NCBI GenBank assembly: GCA_016294105.1
Contig: JAEDCN010000017.1
Location: 1 to 45,025, forward strand
DNA from: Treponema sp.
GTDB lineage: Bacteria; Spirochaetota; Spirochaetia; Treponematales; Treponemataceae
Direction: 5' to 3'
DNA length: 45,025 nt
Under the pieces are notes generated by a model that saw only the letters and a program-made list of their open reading frames with translations, did no database searches and was not told the origin of the DNA. The translations under genes were made by a program, and so were the position numbers. Of the stretch, positions 14,901 to 23,946 are shown piece by piece (position 1 is the stretch's first letter; each line of letters opens with the position of its first letter).

Positions 14901-17258
14901 CTAAGCAGAAAACTCAAAGGCAAGAGAAGAAGCTTCATTTTCTACCTTCAACTGGCAGATAACCTTTCCGCCTCCCGAAAGCTGTCCAAAAAGAATTTCG
15001 TCCACCAAGGGAGTGGCAATCTTTTCATCCACCAGGCGGGCTATATTTCTGGCACCGTACAGTGGTGAATACCCTTCCTCTGCAAGATAGCTGATACAAG
15101 CATCCTCCACCACCAGCTCCACCTTTTTTGCAGCTAGCTTGGCAGAAAGCTTTTTCACTTCCTTTTCTACAATGCTCTTTGCCACCTCCATGTCCAAGGC
15201 ACCAAAGGGAATGATTCCGTCCAAGCGATTGCGGAACTCAGGAGAAAAAGCTTTTTCCACCGCCTCTCCCACGGCGCTGCTTCCCTGCAACTGGCTTCCA
15301 AATCCGATTCTTGCACGGCTCATGTCACGAGCACCTGCGTTACTTGTCATGATGATGATGGCGTTCCTAAAATCAGCCTTTCGTCCCTGATTGTCCGTCA
15401 GCTGACCATAATCCATCACCTGAAGCAAAATATTGTAGATGTCGCTGTGTGCCTTTTCAATTTCATCCAGCAAAACCACGGAATGAGGCTCCTTTCGCAG
15501 GGCATCCGTCAACAAGCCCCCATCCTCAAAGCCCACGTAGCCAGGAGGCGCACCAATAAGGCGACTCACCGTATGCTTTTCCTGATACTCACTCATGTCA
15601 AAGCGCAGCAGCTTCATACCAAGCTGGAATGATAAAACCTTTGCCAGCTCTGTTTTTCCCACACCAGTGGGGCCAACAAAAAGGAAGGATGCAATGGGCT
15701 TGTCCCCATCCCGCAAACCAGCTCTAGAACGCTTTACCGCCAACACCACCGACTGTACCGCTTCCTGCTGACCGAAAATTTCATGGGAAAGCCGTTCTTC
15801 CAGTCCATGGAGCTGCTGCCGTTCATCCTTGGCCACAGTTTTTTCTGGGATTCGAGCTATTTTTGCAGTGATTTTGCTCACTAAAGACTTGGTAACACGA
15901 CCGCCACCAGTTCCCGTCTTGTCTCGCATTCGCAGGAAGGAGCCAGCCTCATCCATAATGTCGATAGCCTTGTCGGGCAGGCGACGATCTGGCAAAAATT
16001 GTACCGACAAATCAACAGCTGCCTGCAAAGCACTTTTTTGATACTGCACCTTGTGGAATTCCTCGTAGGAAGGACGCAAGCCTTCAAGGATTTTCATGGT
16101 TTCCTCTGGACTAGGTTCCACAATATCGATTTTTTGGAAACGGCGAGCCAAAGCCCTATCTTTTTCAAAAATCTTTGCGTACTCATCGTAGGTGGTGGAG
16201 CCAATGCATCGCACCTTGCCAGTGGAAAGGAAAGGCTTCAGCAAATTTGAAGCGTCAAGGTTGCCGTTTCCAGAAGCACCAGCCCCAATGATGGTGTGAA
16301 TTTCATCAATAAAGAGGATCGTTTTTTCCCGCTTCATCAACTCTTCAGTGAGCTTTTTCAGACGCTCTTCAAAATCACCACGGTACTTGGCGCCTGCCAC
16401 CAAGGCTCCCACGTTCAGACTGAATATTTCGTAGCCCTCCAACACTGCAGGCACATCACCTTGTACAATCTTCAAAGCCAAGCCTTGTGTAATGGCTGTT
16501 TTACCAACTCCAGGCTCTCCCACATGGACGGGATTGTTTTTGAATCGGCGACACAGCACTTGGATTGTTCGCTCCAGCTCTTCTTGTCGACCAATAAGAT
16601 TGTCGTATTCACCAGCTTGGGCGGCGGCAGTCATGTTTTTAGTAAATCGCTCCAAAATGCTGCGCTTTTTTCCAGCATTTTTTTGTGGCCCCTGTTCAGC
16701 TTGTGCTTCCTGATCTTCATCTGGTGTATCAGGATTTTCCCAAGAAGGATTTTCTTCATCCTTGGGAACAATGCCGTCGGTAAAGCCTGTGTCTGCCAGC
16801 AGCTCGTCAATCAAGTCACGGAGGTCGTGGGGATTGCTTTGTTTGATGTAGCTTACCACCTCCAGCAGACGAAGCCGTTCCACACCGCCAGAACGAAGAT
16901 AATAGGAGCAATAATTGTTTGTTTCTTCCATCATGCTCACCAGCACGTCGGTAATTTCTACTTCCGCTTTTTCTGCAGAAGCACAGTGCATAATGGCCCG
17001 CTCTATGATATTGTGCAAGCCTACAGTTTGCAGTGGTTCTCCAGCTTGTACTACCAGCACATTTTCTTCAATATATTTTGTCACATTCTGGCGAATAACA
17101 TCCACATCGCCACCGCACACTAGCAAAAGATCGCATACGGTGGGGAACTCCAGAGAAACCTTGAGCACATGCTCAGGGGTAACAAATTCGTGGCCTGCCG
17201 TTCGAGCGTCTTGGTAGGCCCTGTTGATGATATTTTGTAATTGGGGGGCAATTTTCAA
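14901..17258 (-). CDS. clpA: ATP-dependent Clp protease ATP-binding subunit ClpA
   Basis: ClpA is the hexameric unfoldase that feeds substrates to ClpP, assisted by ClpS. Its 785 residues include a Clp_N domain (about 1-150), an acidic linker, and two AAA+ modules. Module 1 has Walker A GEPGVGKT at 247-254 and Walker B ILFIDEIH near 314-321. Module 2 has Walker A GPTGVGKT at 529-536 and VVLLDEIEKAH near 594-604. The ClpP-docking tripeptide IGF (651-653) is present. The start is a TTG with GAGGAG 6 bases upstream. clpS lies 37 bases upstream and is cotranscribed. No clpP is in the window. Confidence 0.95.
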   Translation of the reverse strand: MKIAPQLQNIINRAYQDARTAGHEFVTPEHVLKVSLEFPTVCDLLLVCGGDVDVIRQNVTKYIEENVLVVQAGEPLQTVGLHNIIERAIMHCASAEKAEVEITDVLVSMMEETNNYCSYYLRSGGVERLRLLEVVSYIKQSNPHDLRDLIDELLADTGFTDGIVPKDEENPSWENPDTPDEDQEAQAEQGPQKNAGKKRSILERFTKNMTAAAQAGEYDNLIGRQEELERTIQVLCRRFKNNPVHVGEPGVGKTAITQGLALKIVQGDVPAVLEGYEIFSLNVGALVAGAKYRGDFEERLKKLTEELMKREKTILFIDEIHTIIGAGASGNGNLDASNLLKPFLSTGKVRCIGSTTYDEYAKIFEKDRALARRFQKIDIVEPSPEETMKILEGLRPSYEEFHKVQYQKSALQAAVDLSVQFLPDRRLPDKAIDIMDEAGSFLRMRDKTGTGGGRVTKSLVSKITAKIARIPEKTVAKDERQQLHGLEERLSHEIFGQQEAVQSVVLAVKRSRAGLRDGDKPIASFLFVGPTGVGKTELAKVLSFQLGMKLLRFDMSEYQEKHTVSRLIGAPPGYVGFEDGGLLTDALRKEPHSVVLLDEIEKAHSDIYNILLQVMDYGQLTDNQGRKADFRNAIIIMTSNAGARDMSRARIGFGSQLQGSSAVGEAVEKAFSPEFRNRLDGIIPFGALDMEVAKSIVEKEVKKLSAKLAAKKVELVVEDACISYLAEEGYSPLYGARNIARLVDEKIATPLVDEILFGQLSGGGKVICQLKVENEASSLAFEFSA

Positions 17259-17295
17259 TGAAAACTCCTCGTTTTATCAATTAAACTTCAATTTT

Positions 17296-17601
17296 TTACG
17301 CTTCCCGCATTTCGCAACGGAGGGGAAAGCCATATTCACGGGCAACCTTAATGGTTAAGTTCACTCGTGTAGCAGCAATATCGTAGGTGTAGGTTCCCAC
17401 CACAGCAGAGCCTTCCTGATGTACCTTTTCCATCAAGAACTCAGCTTCCTGATTGTTCTTGTGGTAGATCACCTCTAGCACCTGGGTAACGAATTCCTTT
17501 GTGGTAAAATCGTCGTTTAGAAAAACCACCTGATATTTCTTTGGTTCCAACAATTCAGTTTCGGTAACACTGAATATGTCCGCACTAAAATTTATGTCCA
17601 T
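17296..17601 (-). CDS. clpS: Clp protease adaptor ClpS
   Basis: ClpS delivers N-degron substrates to ClpA. The 101-residue protein has a flexible N-terminal tail of about 20 residues, then the ClpS fold with YQVVFLNDDFTTKEFV and the downstream stretch forming the N-degron pocket and ClpA interface. The segment AEFLMEKVHQEGSAVVG fits the family. The ATG has no ribosome site and lies 6 bases after an extended -10 element. It is first in a clpS-clpA operon, the classical arrangement. Confidence 0.94.
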   Translation of the reverse strand: MDINFSADIFSVTETELLEPKKYQVVFLNDDFTTKEFVTQVLEVIYHKNNQEAEFLMEKVHQEGSAVVGTYTYDIAATRVNLTIKVAREYGFPLRCEMREA

Positions 17602-17607
17602 ATATAC

Positions 17608-17616
17608 AATATAACA
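17608..17616 (-). promoter_or_regulatory. extended -10 promoter of clpS-clpA
   Basis: The minus strand reads TG-T-TATATT; the hexamer (17608-17613) ends 6 bases before the clpS ATG. The -35 region is weak, as is common with extended -10 promoters. Confidence 0.5.
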
Positions 17617-17658
17617 TATTTTTTTTGTAATCGACAGTGAAAATCAGTAGATATAAAA

Positions 17659-17698
17659 AAATCCTTCTGGATTTGGCTTAACCGCACCAGAAGGATTT
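17659..17698 (-). terminator. intrinsic terminator of the first chemoreceptor gene
   Basis: Arms 17659-17670 and 17687-17698 pair perfectly over 12 bp around a 16-base loop. On the minus strand the stem is followed by a run of seven T residues. Confidence 0.85.
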
Positions 17699-17729
17699 CA
17701 ATCTAAAAGCCTATTCTAGGAAATAAATC

Positions 17730-19736
17730 TTAGAACTCCTCAAAGTCATCATCGGAGATGGTGACTGAGGGCTTGTGGGCTACAGCTCCAGCTCCGGTTG
17801 GCTTGTGAACAGTAGCAGGGGCGACAGGCTTGGAAGGTATAGCCGCATTCATCTTAGGAGCGGCAGCCTTCTTGGAAGCACCTTTTGTGGCAGCTATAGC
17901 TGCTGTAACTGCAGACCGGTTATCCAACTTGAAGAAGGAAATCAGTTCCACCAGGTTCTTTGCATTGGAGGAAAGCTCTTCGGCCATGGCTGCCATCTGC
18001 TCGGAGGCGGCGGCATTCTGCTGCACCACGGAGTCCAGCTGAACGATTGCCTTGCTCACCTGCTGGGCACCATTGTCCTGCTCACGGCAAGCGACGGCAA
18101 TTTCTTCAACCAACTCGGTAGTCTCGTCGATGCTGGGGATAACGTTCTCGATGAGGGTTCCTGCATTCTCTGCGGCGGCTAATGTGCGGGCGGAAAGCTC
18201 GCTGATTTCACCAGCGGCAACCTGGCTGCGCTCCGCCAGCTTGCGGACCTCACTTGCAACAACGGAGAATCCCTTTCCTGCCTCGCCAGCACGGGCAGCC
18301 TCAATGGCGGCATTCAAAGAAAGCAGGTTGGTCTGGCTGGCAATGTCCTCGACGATATGAATCTTCTCTGCAATGTCCTTGACTGCGGCAACCGCATCGC
18401 TTACCGCAGTTCCACCAGTCTTGCTATCGGAGGCGGTCCGTTCAGCAATGCTATTGGTCTTGGCAGCATTGTCGGCAGTCTGGCGGATGTTGGAGGCCAT
18501 CTCTTCCATGGTGGAGGACATCTCTTCTGTGGAGGCTGCCTGCTCGGCGGCTCCAGAAGAGATTGACTGGCTGGTGGAGCTAATCTGCTCGCTGCCGCTC
18601 TCTATCTGGCGGGCGTTGGTCATAATGGAGGTAACCATCTTTACCAGCTGGCTAAGCATCTCCACCAGGGCACGGCTCATGGCTCCTAGCTCGTCCTTGC
18701 GTGCACTAATCTTATTGCGTGTTTCGGCAGGAATGTGGGACATCACCAGGTCTCCCTTGGCCATGCACTCCAACGCTCCCTGGATAACCTTGATGGGGGT
18801 GGTAATGGAGATTCCCAGGAGTATGGCCACACCAACACCAGCGGCAATCAGGATGACAGCAAACGTAATCATGATTTTCAGCATCAGCACAATCTCGTCA
18901 GTGAACTCGGCCAAGGGCGCACGGATAACAACAGACCAGTTGATGTTGTCCATGGGTGCATAGGCCATAAGGTAGGTCTGTCCTATATAGTTGTAGATAG
19001 CGGTTCCAGTCTCTCCATTTACAGCCTTGACTACATTTTCTGAAAGTTCCACAAAGTCCTTGTTGGTCTTGGCTATGCTGGCAATGTTCTCGCCTTTCTG
19101 AACCCGCTCATATTCCTTGTGAGCCACGGTATTTCCTGTTTCCCGGCTGATGATGAAGGGGCCGCCTGTCTGTCCCACAACGAATTCTCCTACAATGGTG
19201 GAGATGTTCTGGGCATCCTTCTCAAGAACGATGGCTCCAGTGATACGATTGTTGTTTGGGTCTCGGATGGGCACTGCATAGGTGATAGCCATTGCTCCTG
19301 GTCGCAACTCACTCTCCAAGGGGTCGGAGATAAAGTTGTTGCCACGGATGGCCTCCTGGTAGTTGACCCGGTTGGACATATCACGTGCAATTCCGGTGTG
19401 TGTATACCCATTTCCCTGTGCGTCGCAAACGGTGTAGGCAATGCGCTGGTTGTCCATGGCGGCGATATTACTCAAGAAGGCTGCCTTGTCTGCCAAGGAC
19501 ATGGTGGGATCCGTCATTTCAGGCTGCACCGCCATGACACTCAGAACTTCTATCTCCATATTGGCTCGTGTCTCAAGGTACTTTGCAAGTGCCCGTGCCG
19601 TCACCAGATTGTCCTCCAGAATAATCTTCTGGGCTGCATCTCGTGCAAAGATATATGCCAAAAAGGTGCTTACCAATGCGACTGTCAGCACGATAGCGCT
19701 GGTCACAACAATCAAGGTGGTCTTTAAACTTCTCAT
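17730..19736 (-). CDS. methyl-accepting chemotaxis protein with periplasmic Cache domain
   Basis: This 668-residue membrane chemoreceptor has a first membrane helix at about residues 8-30. A large periplasmic region (about 35-275) of dCache type carries the PIRDPNNNRITGAIVLEKD and YNYIGQTYLMAYAPM features. A second helix (about 283-308) and a HAMP region lead into the cytoplasmic signalling coiled coil. The CheA/CheW-contacting hairpin tip is clear (ASQTNLLSLNAAIEAARAG). An Ala/Pro/Lys-rich linker ends in an acidic-aromatic tail (DDDFEEF) that may tether adaptation enzymes. GGGAG lies 7 bases before the ATG. The ligand cannot be read from the sequence. Confidence 0.93.
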   Translation of the reverse strand: MRSLKTTLIVVTSAIVLTVALVSTFLAYIFARDAAQKIILEDNLVTARALAKYLETRANMEIEVLSVMAVQPEMTDPTMSLADKAAFLSNIAAMDNQRIAYTVCDAQGNGYTHTGIARDMSNRVNYQEAIRGNNFISDPLESELRPGAMAITYAVPIRDPNNNRITGAIVLEKDAQNISTIVGEFVVGQTGGPFIISRETGNTVAHKEYERVQKGENIASIAKTNKDFVELSENVVKAVNGETGTAIYNYIGQTYLMAYAPMDNINWSVVIRAPLAEFTDEIVLMLKIMITFAVILIAAGVGVAILLGISITTPIKVIQGALECMAKGDLVMSHIPAETRNKISARKDELGAMSRALVEMLSQLVKMVTSIMTNARQIESGSEQISSTSQSISSGAAEQAASTEEMSSTMEEMASNIRQTADNAAKTNSIAERTASDSKTGGTAVSDAVAAVKDIAEKIHIVEDIASQTNLLSLNAAIEAARAGEAGKGFSVVASEVRKLAERSQVAAGEISELSARTLAAAENAGTLIENVIPSIDETTELVEEIAVACREQDNGAQQVSKAIVQLDSVVQQNAAASEQMAAMAEELSSNAKNLVELISFFKLDNRSAVTAAIAATKGASKKAAAPKMNAAIPSKPVAPATVHKPTGAGAVAHKPSVTISDDDFEEF

Positions 19737-19808
19737 TCTACTACTCCCAAAAGTCCTTAATTCTTCTATCCAAGAGGATTGAAAAACATTTCTCTGTGGA
19801 TAGTTTCC

Positions 19809-19837
19809 ATTATATCACTGAAATTATCGACAATCAA
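19809..19837 (-). promoter_or_regulatory. strong sigma-70-type promoter of the first chemoreceptor gene
   Basis: On the minus strand: TTGATT (19832-19837), a 17-base spacer and a consensus TATAAT (19809-19814). It leaves a leader of about 65 bases with a ribosome site, in contrast to the leaderless genes nearby. Confidence 0.7.
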
Positions 19838-19866
19838 GGATAAAAACTGGAGTAGGTCAGGGCCTA

Positions 19867-22479
19867 TTACTTTGGAGCATTACAAAATAGCTGTTTTTTC
19901 CCAAATAAACTGGTTTTTGCAGTTACCGCAAGTTCGCTTCCGTTCCAGTGGAGGGTTCCCTTCCATTTTGGACTGTTTTTCAGCTCTTTGGGAATGACCC
20001 CTGAATCAGAAAAAGCGGTGAATTGGGTATCCAGAATCAGAGGGTTGTCTAGTGAGGGTGGAGTTTTTCTGGAAAAAATCTGTTGTGCTGAATTTTTCAG
20101 TTCTATAAGTACAAAGTATGTCTCACCCTCTTCCTGCAATACAAGGCATAGTCCGGGGAACAGGGGGGCATCGGGCAAAAGGAGGATGGTGGCCTGGCAA
20201 TCTTGACCGAGGTTGGAAGCACCTTGGATTGCGGTGGGGAACTGTGCCTCCGTCAGATACTGGAAATGGGTGTTGTACAGTTTTTTCGGTACCTGCACCC
20301 TATCGGCCCCCTCCTCCAGTACCTTCTGCAGTGCCTTGTAGGTGGCAATACGGAGGTCCAGCAGCTCCAGCAAGTGGGAATAGGTCCAGGTGCGGGTCTC
20401 GAACTGGGCCTTGTAGGTGCGGGCGTTTTGCTCCAGAATCTCTCCGCCGAAGCTGGTGGCTGTTTTTATCTTGGGAAAGTCAATTTGGTTGAGCAGCGTG
20501 ACGGTGGTGAGCAGGTCCGCAATGTTGTAGCCCCAGCGAGATACGTTTGCCTTGGCGGCATATTGCTTGAACAGCTCCAGCTCCTGTAGCAGCATTGAGC
20601 GGTAGGTCTGGTTCTCCAGAAGCGCCTTGTCCAGAAGTGCCCGATTTTCCTGGGTGATGGTGGCGCCTGGTTCCAGCTGCAGTCGCTGAGAGGTGAATTG
20701 CTCCACGGCGGGGGACTGGTAGAGGGTTTTGGCTGCCAGCCTAGTATAATCCTGCTGGGGATCAGTGCCCTGGCTGGTGAGGATAAATACAAAGTCGTTT
20801 TTTTTCTGTCTGGGTGCTGCCACCACAGGCACTCCTGAATCTCCTCTGGCGGAAAGGGGACGGTTTAGGAGCTTGGGATCCTTGTAGTCCACTGCCAGGT
20901 AGAATAGGTTTTCCGTGGCGGCGGCGTGGCTGGAGAACACCACCTTGTTCTTGTCGGCGAAAAGCTTGTGTAGTATTGTCTGGAATTCTGGGTATTTCGA
21001 TTCCAAGGAGCTTGCCGGATACTCAATAGTAATGAAGAAATTCTTTTGGGTTCCGTCGAGGCCGGGGTCGTGGCGGAACATGTATGACCACATCTCCACG
21101 GGATGCAGGGTGATGGCTTTTGTCTCGTCCCGGTAGCTCAGCTCCAGGGTGCAGGCTCCCTCGCTCATGATGAAGTCCTTGATTGTGCAGGTGAGTTCTG
21201 GAATGCGGTGGCCTTCCTGCCACAGGGAGCCTGAGAAACACAGCTTCTGGCTGGGGCCAGACAGGTTGTCCAGCACTTCTTGGGGCACCCCCTCGGCGGT
21301 CACCGGCAGGAAGGTGTCTTCTGCCAGCTGGAGGGGAGCCGCCACAAAGGTCCAGTCCTGGGGCTTGTGGGCAAAAATCGCCTTGGAATAGTAGCCGGTC
21401 TCACCCTGGGCATTAGTTCCCGCCACCCGCAGCTCCCGTGCGCCATTTCCCTGGCCGTTCTGCAGGATGGTGATGTGCCTGGTGAGACGGGCTTGTCCCT
21501 CCAGGGGGATATCAGGCTGTCGTAGCCATGGTTCCGAGGGCAGGGCCCAAGGAGTGTAGTTGGACAGGTACTGGGTGCCGTCGTATTTCTGGGGAAGCCG
21601 TTCGTAGGTGTATTTGAAGAACATGGGGTCGCAGCCGATGGTGTCAAAGTCTGCCAGCCGGGTGTACATGGTGCCTGCCTTGTTGATGACAAACAGGGTG
21701 GAGGCACTGGCGCTGAGGTTTTCGGCGATGAAGGTTCCCTCCTCAGGCCCCTGGAGACTGCGGCTGAAGTCGGCGGGAAGGCCGGAGTCGGTGAAGCGGA
21801 TGTGCTGGCCGTCCTCCGTCAGGAAATAGATGGTCTCGATTCCCATGGTGCCGTAGTGGTGAGGATTGCCGTAGATGTCCTCATGCCACAGCACATCCTG
21901 GCGACGGGCTGCCGATGTCCAGGCCCGCTTGTTTTTCACCAGCTGATTCTGCACCAGATGGGTCCGTTCCGGCCAGCCAAAGTCCCAGATCCACTCAAAG
22001 GGCCTGCCGGGAGCGTTTGTGTTGGTGAACATCTGGTACATGCCGCCATCGGAATCAAAGGCCAGCAGGGTGTCGGCATCGGCGGAAATCTCTACGATTT
22101 CTGTGGGCAGGGGAAAGTCCGATGCCTTCCGTGGGGTAGGCAGGCCGGTTTCTCCCAGCAGCTGCCAGTCGGTCTCCACCAGTCCGGGGTTGCTGTATTC
22201 CGCTCCGGGCATCAGCTTGTAGTAGATGCGTCCGTCCACAATGCAGAACTGGTAGTCCCGGCAGAAGGTCTGGGTGAGGGTCTTGATGTAGACCTGCTCT
22301 GGGAGGCGGCCGTTGACGTTGGCGGAGGCATCCACCGTTTCCAGGGGGACGGCGGTCTGATGGTAGAAGCTAGCCAGCTGGGAAGCGTTGCTGCTGGGAA
22401 CCACCGTACAGGCGGAGCAGGCCAGGAAGCACAGGAGGGACAGGGCAAACAGTATCGTCATGGCGAAAATTTTCCTCAT
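19867..22479 (-). CDS. large putative lipoprotein of unknown function
   Basis: This is an 870-residue exported protein that I do not recognise. The N-terminus is a signal peptide ending LACSAC, so lipidation could be at Cys21 or Cys24. The first half contains repeated short strands (IVDGRIYYKL, TLLAFDSDGGMYQMF, TIYFLTEDGQHIRF, TLFVINKAGTMYTRL) that suggest beta-propeller blades. The second half has a more helical stretch (LLEQELELF-like, LLELLDLRIATYKALQKVLE) and then another beta region. Most of the gene is strikingly GC-rich, with G/C third positions, but the 3' end (19867 to about 20100) is AT-rich like the neighbours. There is no ribosome site. It is divergent from dgt. Confidence 0.82.
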   Translation of the reverse strand: MRKIFAMTILFALSLLCFLACSACTVVPSSNASQLASFYHQTAVPLETVDASANVNGRLPEQVYIKTLTQTFCRDYQFCIVDGRIYYKLMPGAEYSNPGLVETDWQLLGETGLPTPRKASDFPLPTEIVEISADADTLLAFDSDGGMYQMFTNTNAPGRPFEWIWDFGWPERTHLVQNQLVKNKRAWTSAARRQDVLWHEDIYGNPHHYGTMGIETIYFLTEDGQHIRFTDSGLPADFSRSLQGPEEGTFIAENLSASASTLFVINKAGTMYTRLADFDTIGCDPMFFKYTYERLPQKYDGTQYLSNYTPWALPSEPWLRQPDIPLEGQARLTRHITILQNGQGNGARELRVAGTNAQGETGYYSKAIFAHKPQDWTFVAAPLQLAEDTFLPVTAEGVPQEVLDNLSGPSQKLCFSGSLWQEGHRIPELTCTIKDFIMSEGACTLELSYRDETKAITLHPVEMWSYMFRHDPGLDGTQKNFFITIEYPASSLESKYPEFQTILHKLFADKNKVVFSSHAAATENLFYLAVDYKDPKLLNRPLSARGDSGVPVVAAPRQKKNDFVFILTSQGTDPQQDYTRLAAKTLYQSPAVEQFTSQRLQLEPGATITQENRALLDKALLENQTYRSMLLQELELFKQYAAKANVSRWGYNIADLLTTVTLLNQIDFPKIKTATSFGGEILEQNARTYKAQFETRTWTYSHLLELLDLRIATYKALQKVLEEGADRVQVPKKLYNTHFQYLTEAQFPTAIQGASNLGQDCQATILLLPDAPLFPGLCLVLQEEGETYFVLIELKNSAQQIFSRKTPPSLDNPLILDTQFTAFSDSGVIPKELKNSPKWKGTLHWNGSELAVTAKTSLFGKKQLFCNAPK

Positions 22480-22485
22480 ACTTTT

Positions 22486-22514
22486 AGTGTAGGATAGTTC
22501 TACCCTGCAATCAA
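22486..22514 (-). promoter_or_regulatory. promoter of the 870-residue lipoprotein gene, predicted leaderless
   Basis: On the minus strand: TTGATT (22509-22514), a 17-base spacer and TACACT (22486-22491), ending exactly 6 bases before the ATG. Confidence 0.55.
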
Positions 22515-22613
22515 ATTGAAGTCAACTTTTACTGTTGATAGAAATACCACAAAGTGAGAGGGGTGTCCGTTTTTTCAAGACTTTGGCTTAATTTGACTTC
22601 CCAAATAATGGCC

Positions 22614-22642
22614 TTGTCTAATAGAAGGGAACAAAGTATAGT
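22614..22642 (+). promoter_or_regulatory. promoter of dgt, predicted leaderless
   Basis: TTGTCT (22614-22619), a 17-base spacer and TATAGT (22637-22642), ending exactly 6 bases before the ATG at 22649. No Shine-Dalgarno is present. A second candidate -35, TTGACT, lies further upstream. Confidence 0.6.
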
Positions 22643-22648
22643 TGCCCC

Positions 22649-23896
22649 ATGAAAGACGCATTCATTCAGGAAAAATGTCAGGAGGGGCATCCCAACTGGC
22701 AGCAGGCCATTCAGCGACAGCATGAGTTATATTCCAGAAACAACGACATCCGCACGGAATTTGAGCGTGACTACACCCGGGTCCTGCACTGCGAGGCCTT
22801 CCGCAGACTCAAGCACAAGACCCAGGTATTTTTCGCCCCCAGAAACGACCACATCTGCACCCGCATGGAGCACGTCTTTCACGTGGCCTCCGTGGCCTCC
22901 ACCATTGCCAAGCACCTAGGCCTGAACGAGCAGCTGGCTGCTGCCATCGCCTTAGGTCATGACATTGGTCACGCACCCTTCGGCCACTTTGGAGAGGACT
23001 GCCTCAACAGCCTGCTGCGGCAAAAGCAGGGGGAGAACGCCCCCAAGCGGTTCTGGCACGAACGAAACAGCCTCTTTTTTGCAGATTACATCGAAACCTT
23101 GCAGGACCCAGAAGGCAGGGCAAAGAACCTGGATTTGACCTACGCCGTGCGGGACGGCATCGTGTGCCATTGTGGCGAGGTGGACGAGAGCGGCATCCGT
23201 CCCCGCAGCCAGGCCATTCCCCTCTACGACATCAAAAAGGCGGGCAGTGTCCAGCCTTACACCTGGGAGGGTTGCGTGGTGAAGCTTTCCGACAAGATTG
23301 CCTATCTGGGACGTGACATTGAGGATGCCCGCCGGTACCACATCTTGGACATGGGAGCCTATCGTCAGCTGCGGGAAATTGTAGGAGAATGCTTTGGCTT
23401 TTCCGCCACAAAAACAGGAAAAACCGTCAACACCACCGTCCTCATTAACGATTTGATTGTGGATCTGTGCCAGCAAAGCTCCCCAGAAGCAGGCTTGGTA
23501 TTTTCACCCGCCTACTTTAAGTTTATGAAAAAGCTAAAGTCCTTTAACTTTGCCAACATCTACAACCACTGGCGACTTCAGGAGTTTGAGCACTACGCCA
23601 CAGTGATTATTCATACCATCTACCGATTGCTATGCCAAACCCAGCCCTTTGTTCCCAGCCAGAAGGTGGGATTCTGCCTCAAGCAATATCCCCTGCTCAG
23701 CGCCACCTTTGAGGACTGGTTGGTAAAGTACACCAGCTACAATCTTGAAAAACGAGCAAACATCAAATTCGATTCCATCCAGCCAGTGTTTGACCTGTCC
23801 CAACCAGACAGTTTTAACAAGTGCATCATCGAATTTATTTCCGGCATGACCGACCAATTCGCCATTACCATTCACGAAGAAATTATCAGTTTTTAG
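22649..23896 (+). CDS. dgt: deoxyguanosinetriphosphate triphosphohydrolase-like HD-domain protein
   Basis: Proteins of this family hydrolyse dNTPs to deoxynucleosides and triphosphate, adjusting nucleotide pools. The 415 residues show the hallmark RVLHCEAFRRLKHKTQVF segment, the first HD-site His in RMEHVFHV, and the metal-binding ALGHDIGHAPFGHFGE. A later YLGRDIEDARR segment carries another conserved Asp. The 5' two thirds are GC-rich while the 3' third is closer to the local average, so a composition boundary falls within the gene near 23.4 kb. It is followed by a strong terminator. Which dNTP it prefers cannot be judged from sequence. Confidence 0.93.
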   Translation: MKDAFIQEKCQEGHPNWQQAIQRQHELYSRNNDIRTEFERDYTRVLHCEAFRRLKHKTQVFFAPRNDHICTRMEHVFHVASVASTIAKHLGLNEQLAAAIALGHDIGHAPFGHFGEDCLNSLLRQKQGENAPKRFWHERNSLFFADYIETLQDPEGRAKNLDLTYAVRDGIVCHCGEVDESGIRPRSQAIPLYDIKKAGSVQPYTWEGCVVKLSDKIAYLGRDIEDARRYHILDMGAYRQLREIVGECFGFSATKTGKTVNTTVLINDLIVDLCQQSSPEAGLVFSPAYFKFMKKLKSFNFANIYNHWRLQEFEHYATVIIHTIYRLLCQTQPFVPSQKVGFCLKQYPLLSATFEDWLVKYTSYNLEKRANIKFDSIQPVFDLSQPDSFNKCIIEFISGMTDQFAITIHEEIISF

Positions 23897-23905
23897 ACCC
23901 TTCCC

Positions 23906-23931
23906 GCCCCCTTTCCAAAGGGGGCTTTTTT
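23906..23931 (+). terminator. intrinsic terminator of dgt
   Basis: GCCCCCTTT (23906-23914) and AAAGGGGGC (23917-23925) form a GC-rich stem with a tight loop, followed by six T residues. The promoter of the next gene overlaps it. Confidence 0.85.
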
Positions 23932-23940
23932 CATTATCAT
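23912..23940 (+). promoter_or_regulatory. promoter of the ACT-domain gene inside the dgt terminator
   Basis: TTTCCA (23912-23917) within the terminator stem, a 17-base spacer and TATCAT (23935-23940). The -10 ends exactly 6 bases before the ATG at 23947, so the transcript is predicted leaderless. Confidence 0.5.
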
Positions 23941-23946
23941 TTTAGT

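Noticed and set aside
16296..17123. 275-codon open frame opposite clpA
   Set aside because: It is antisense to the ClpA N-terminal half and first AAA module, with shadow-like composition and no start signals.
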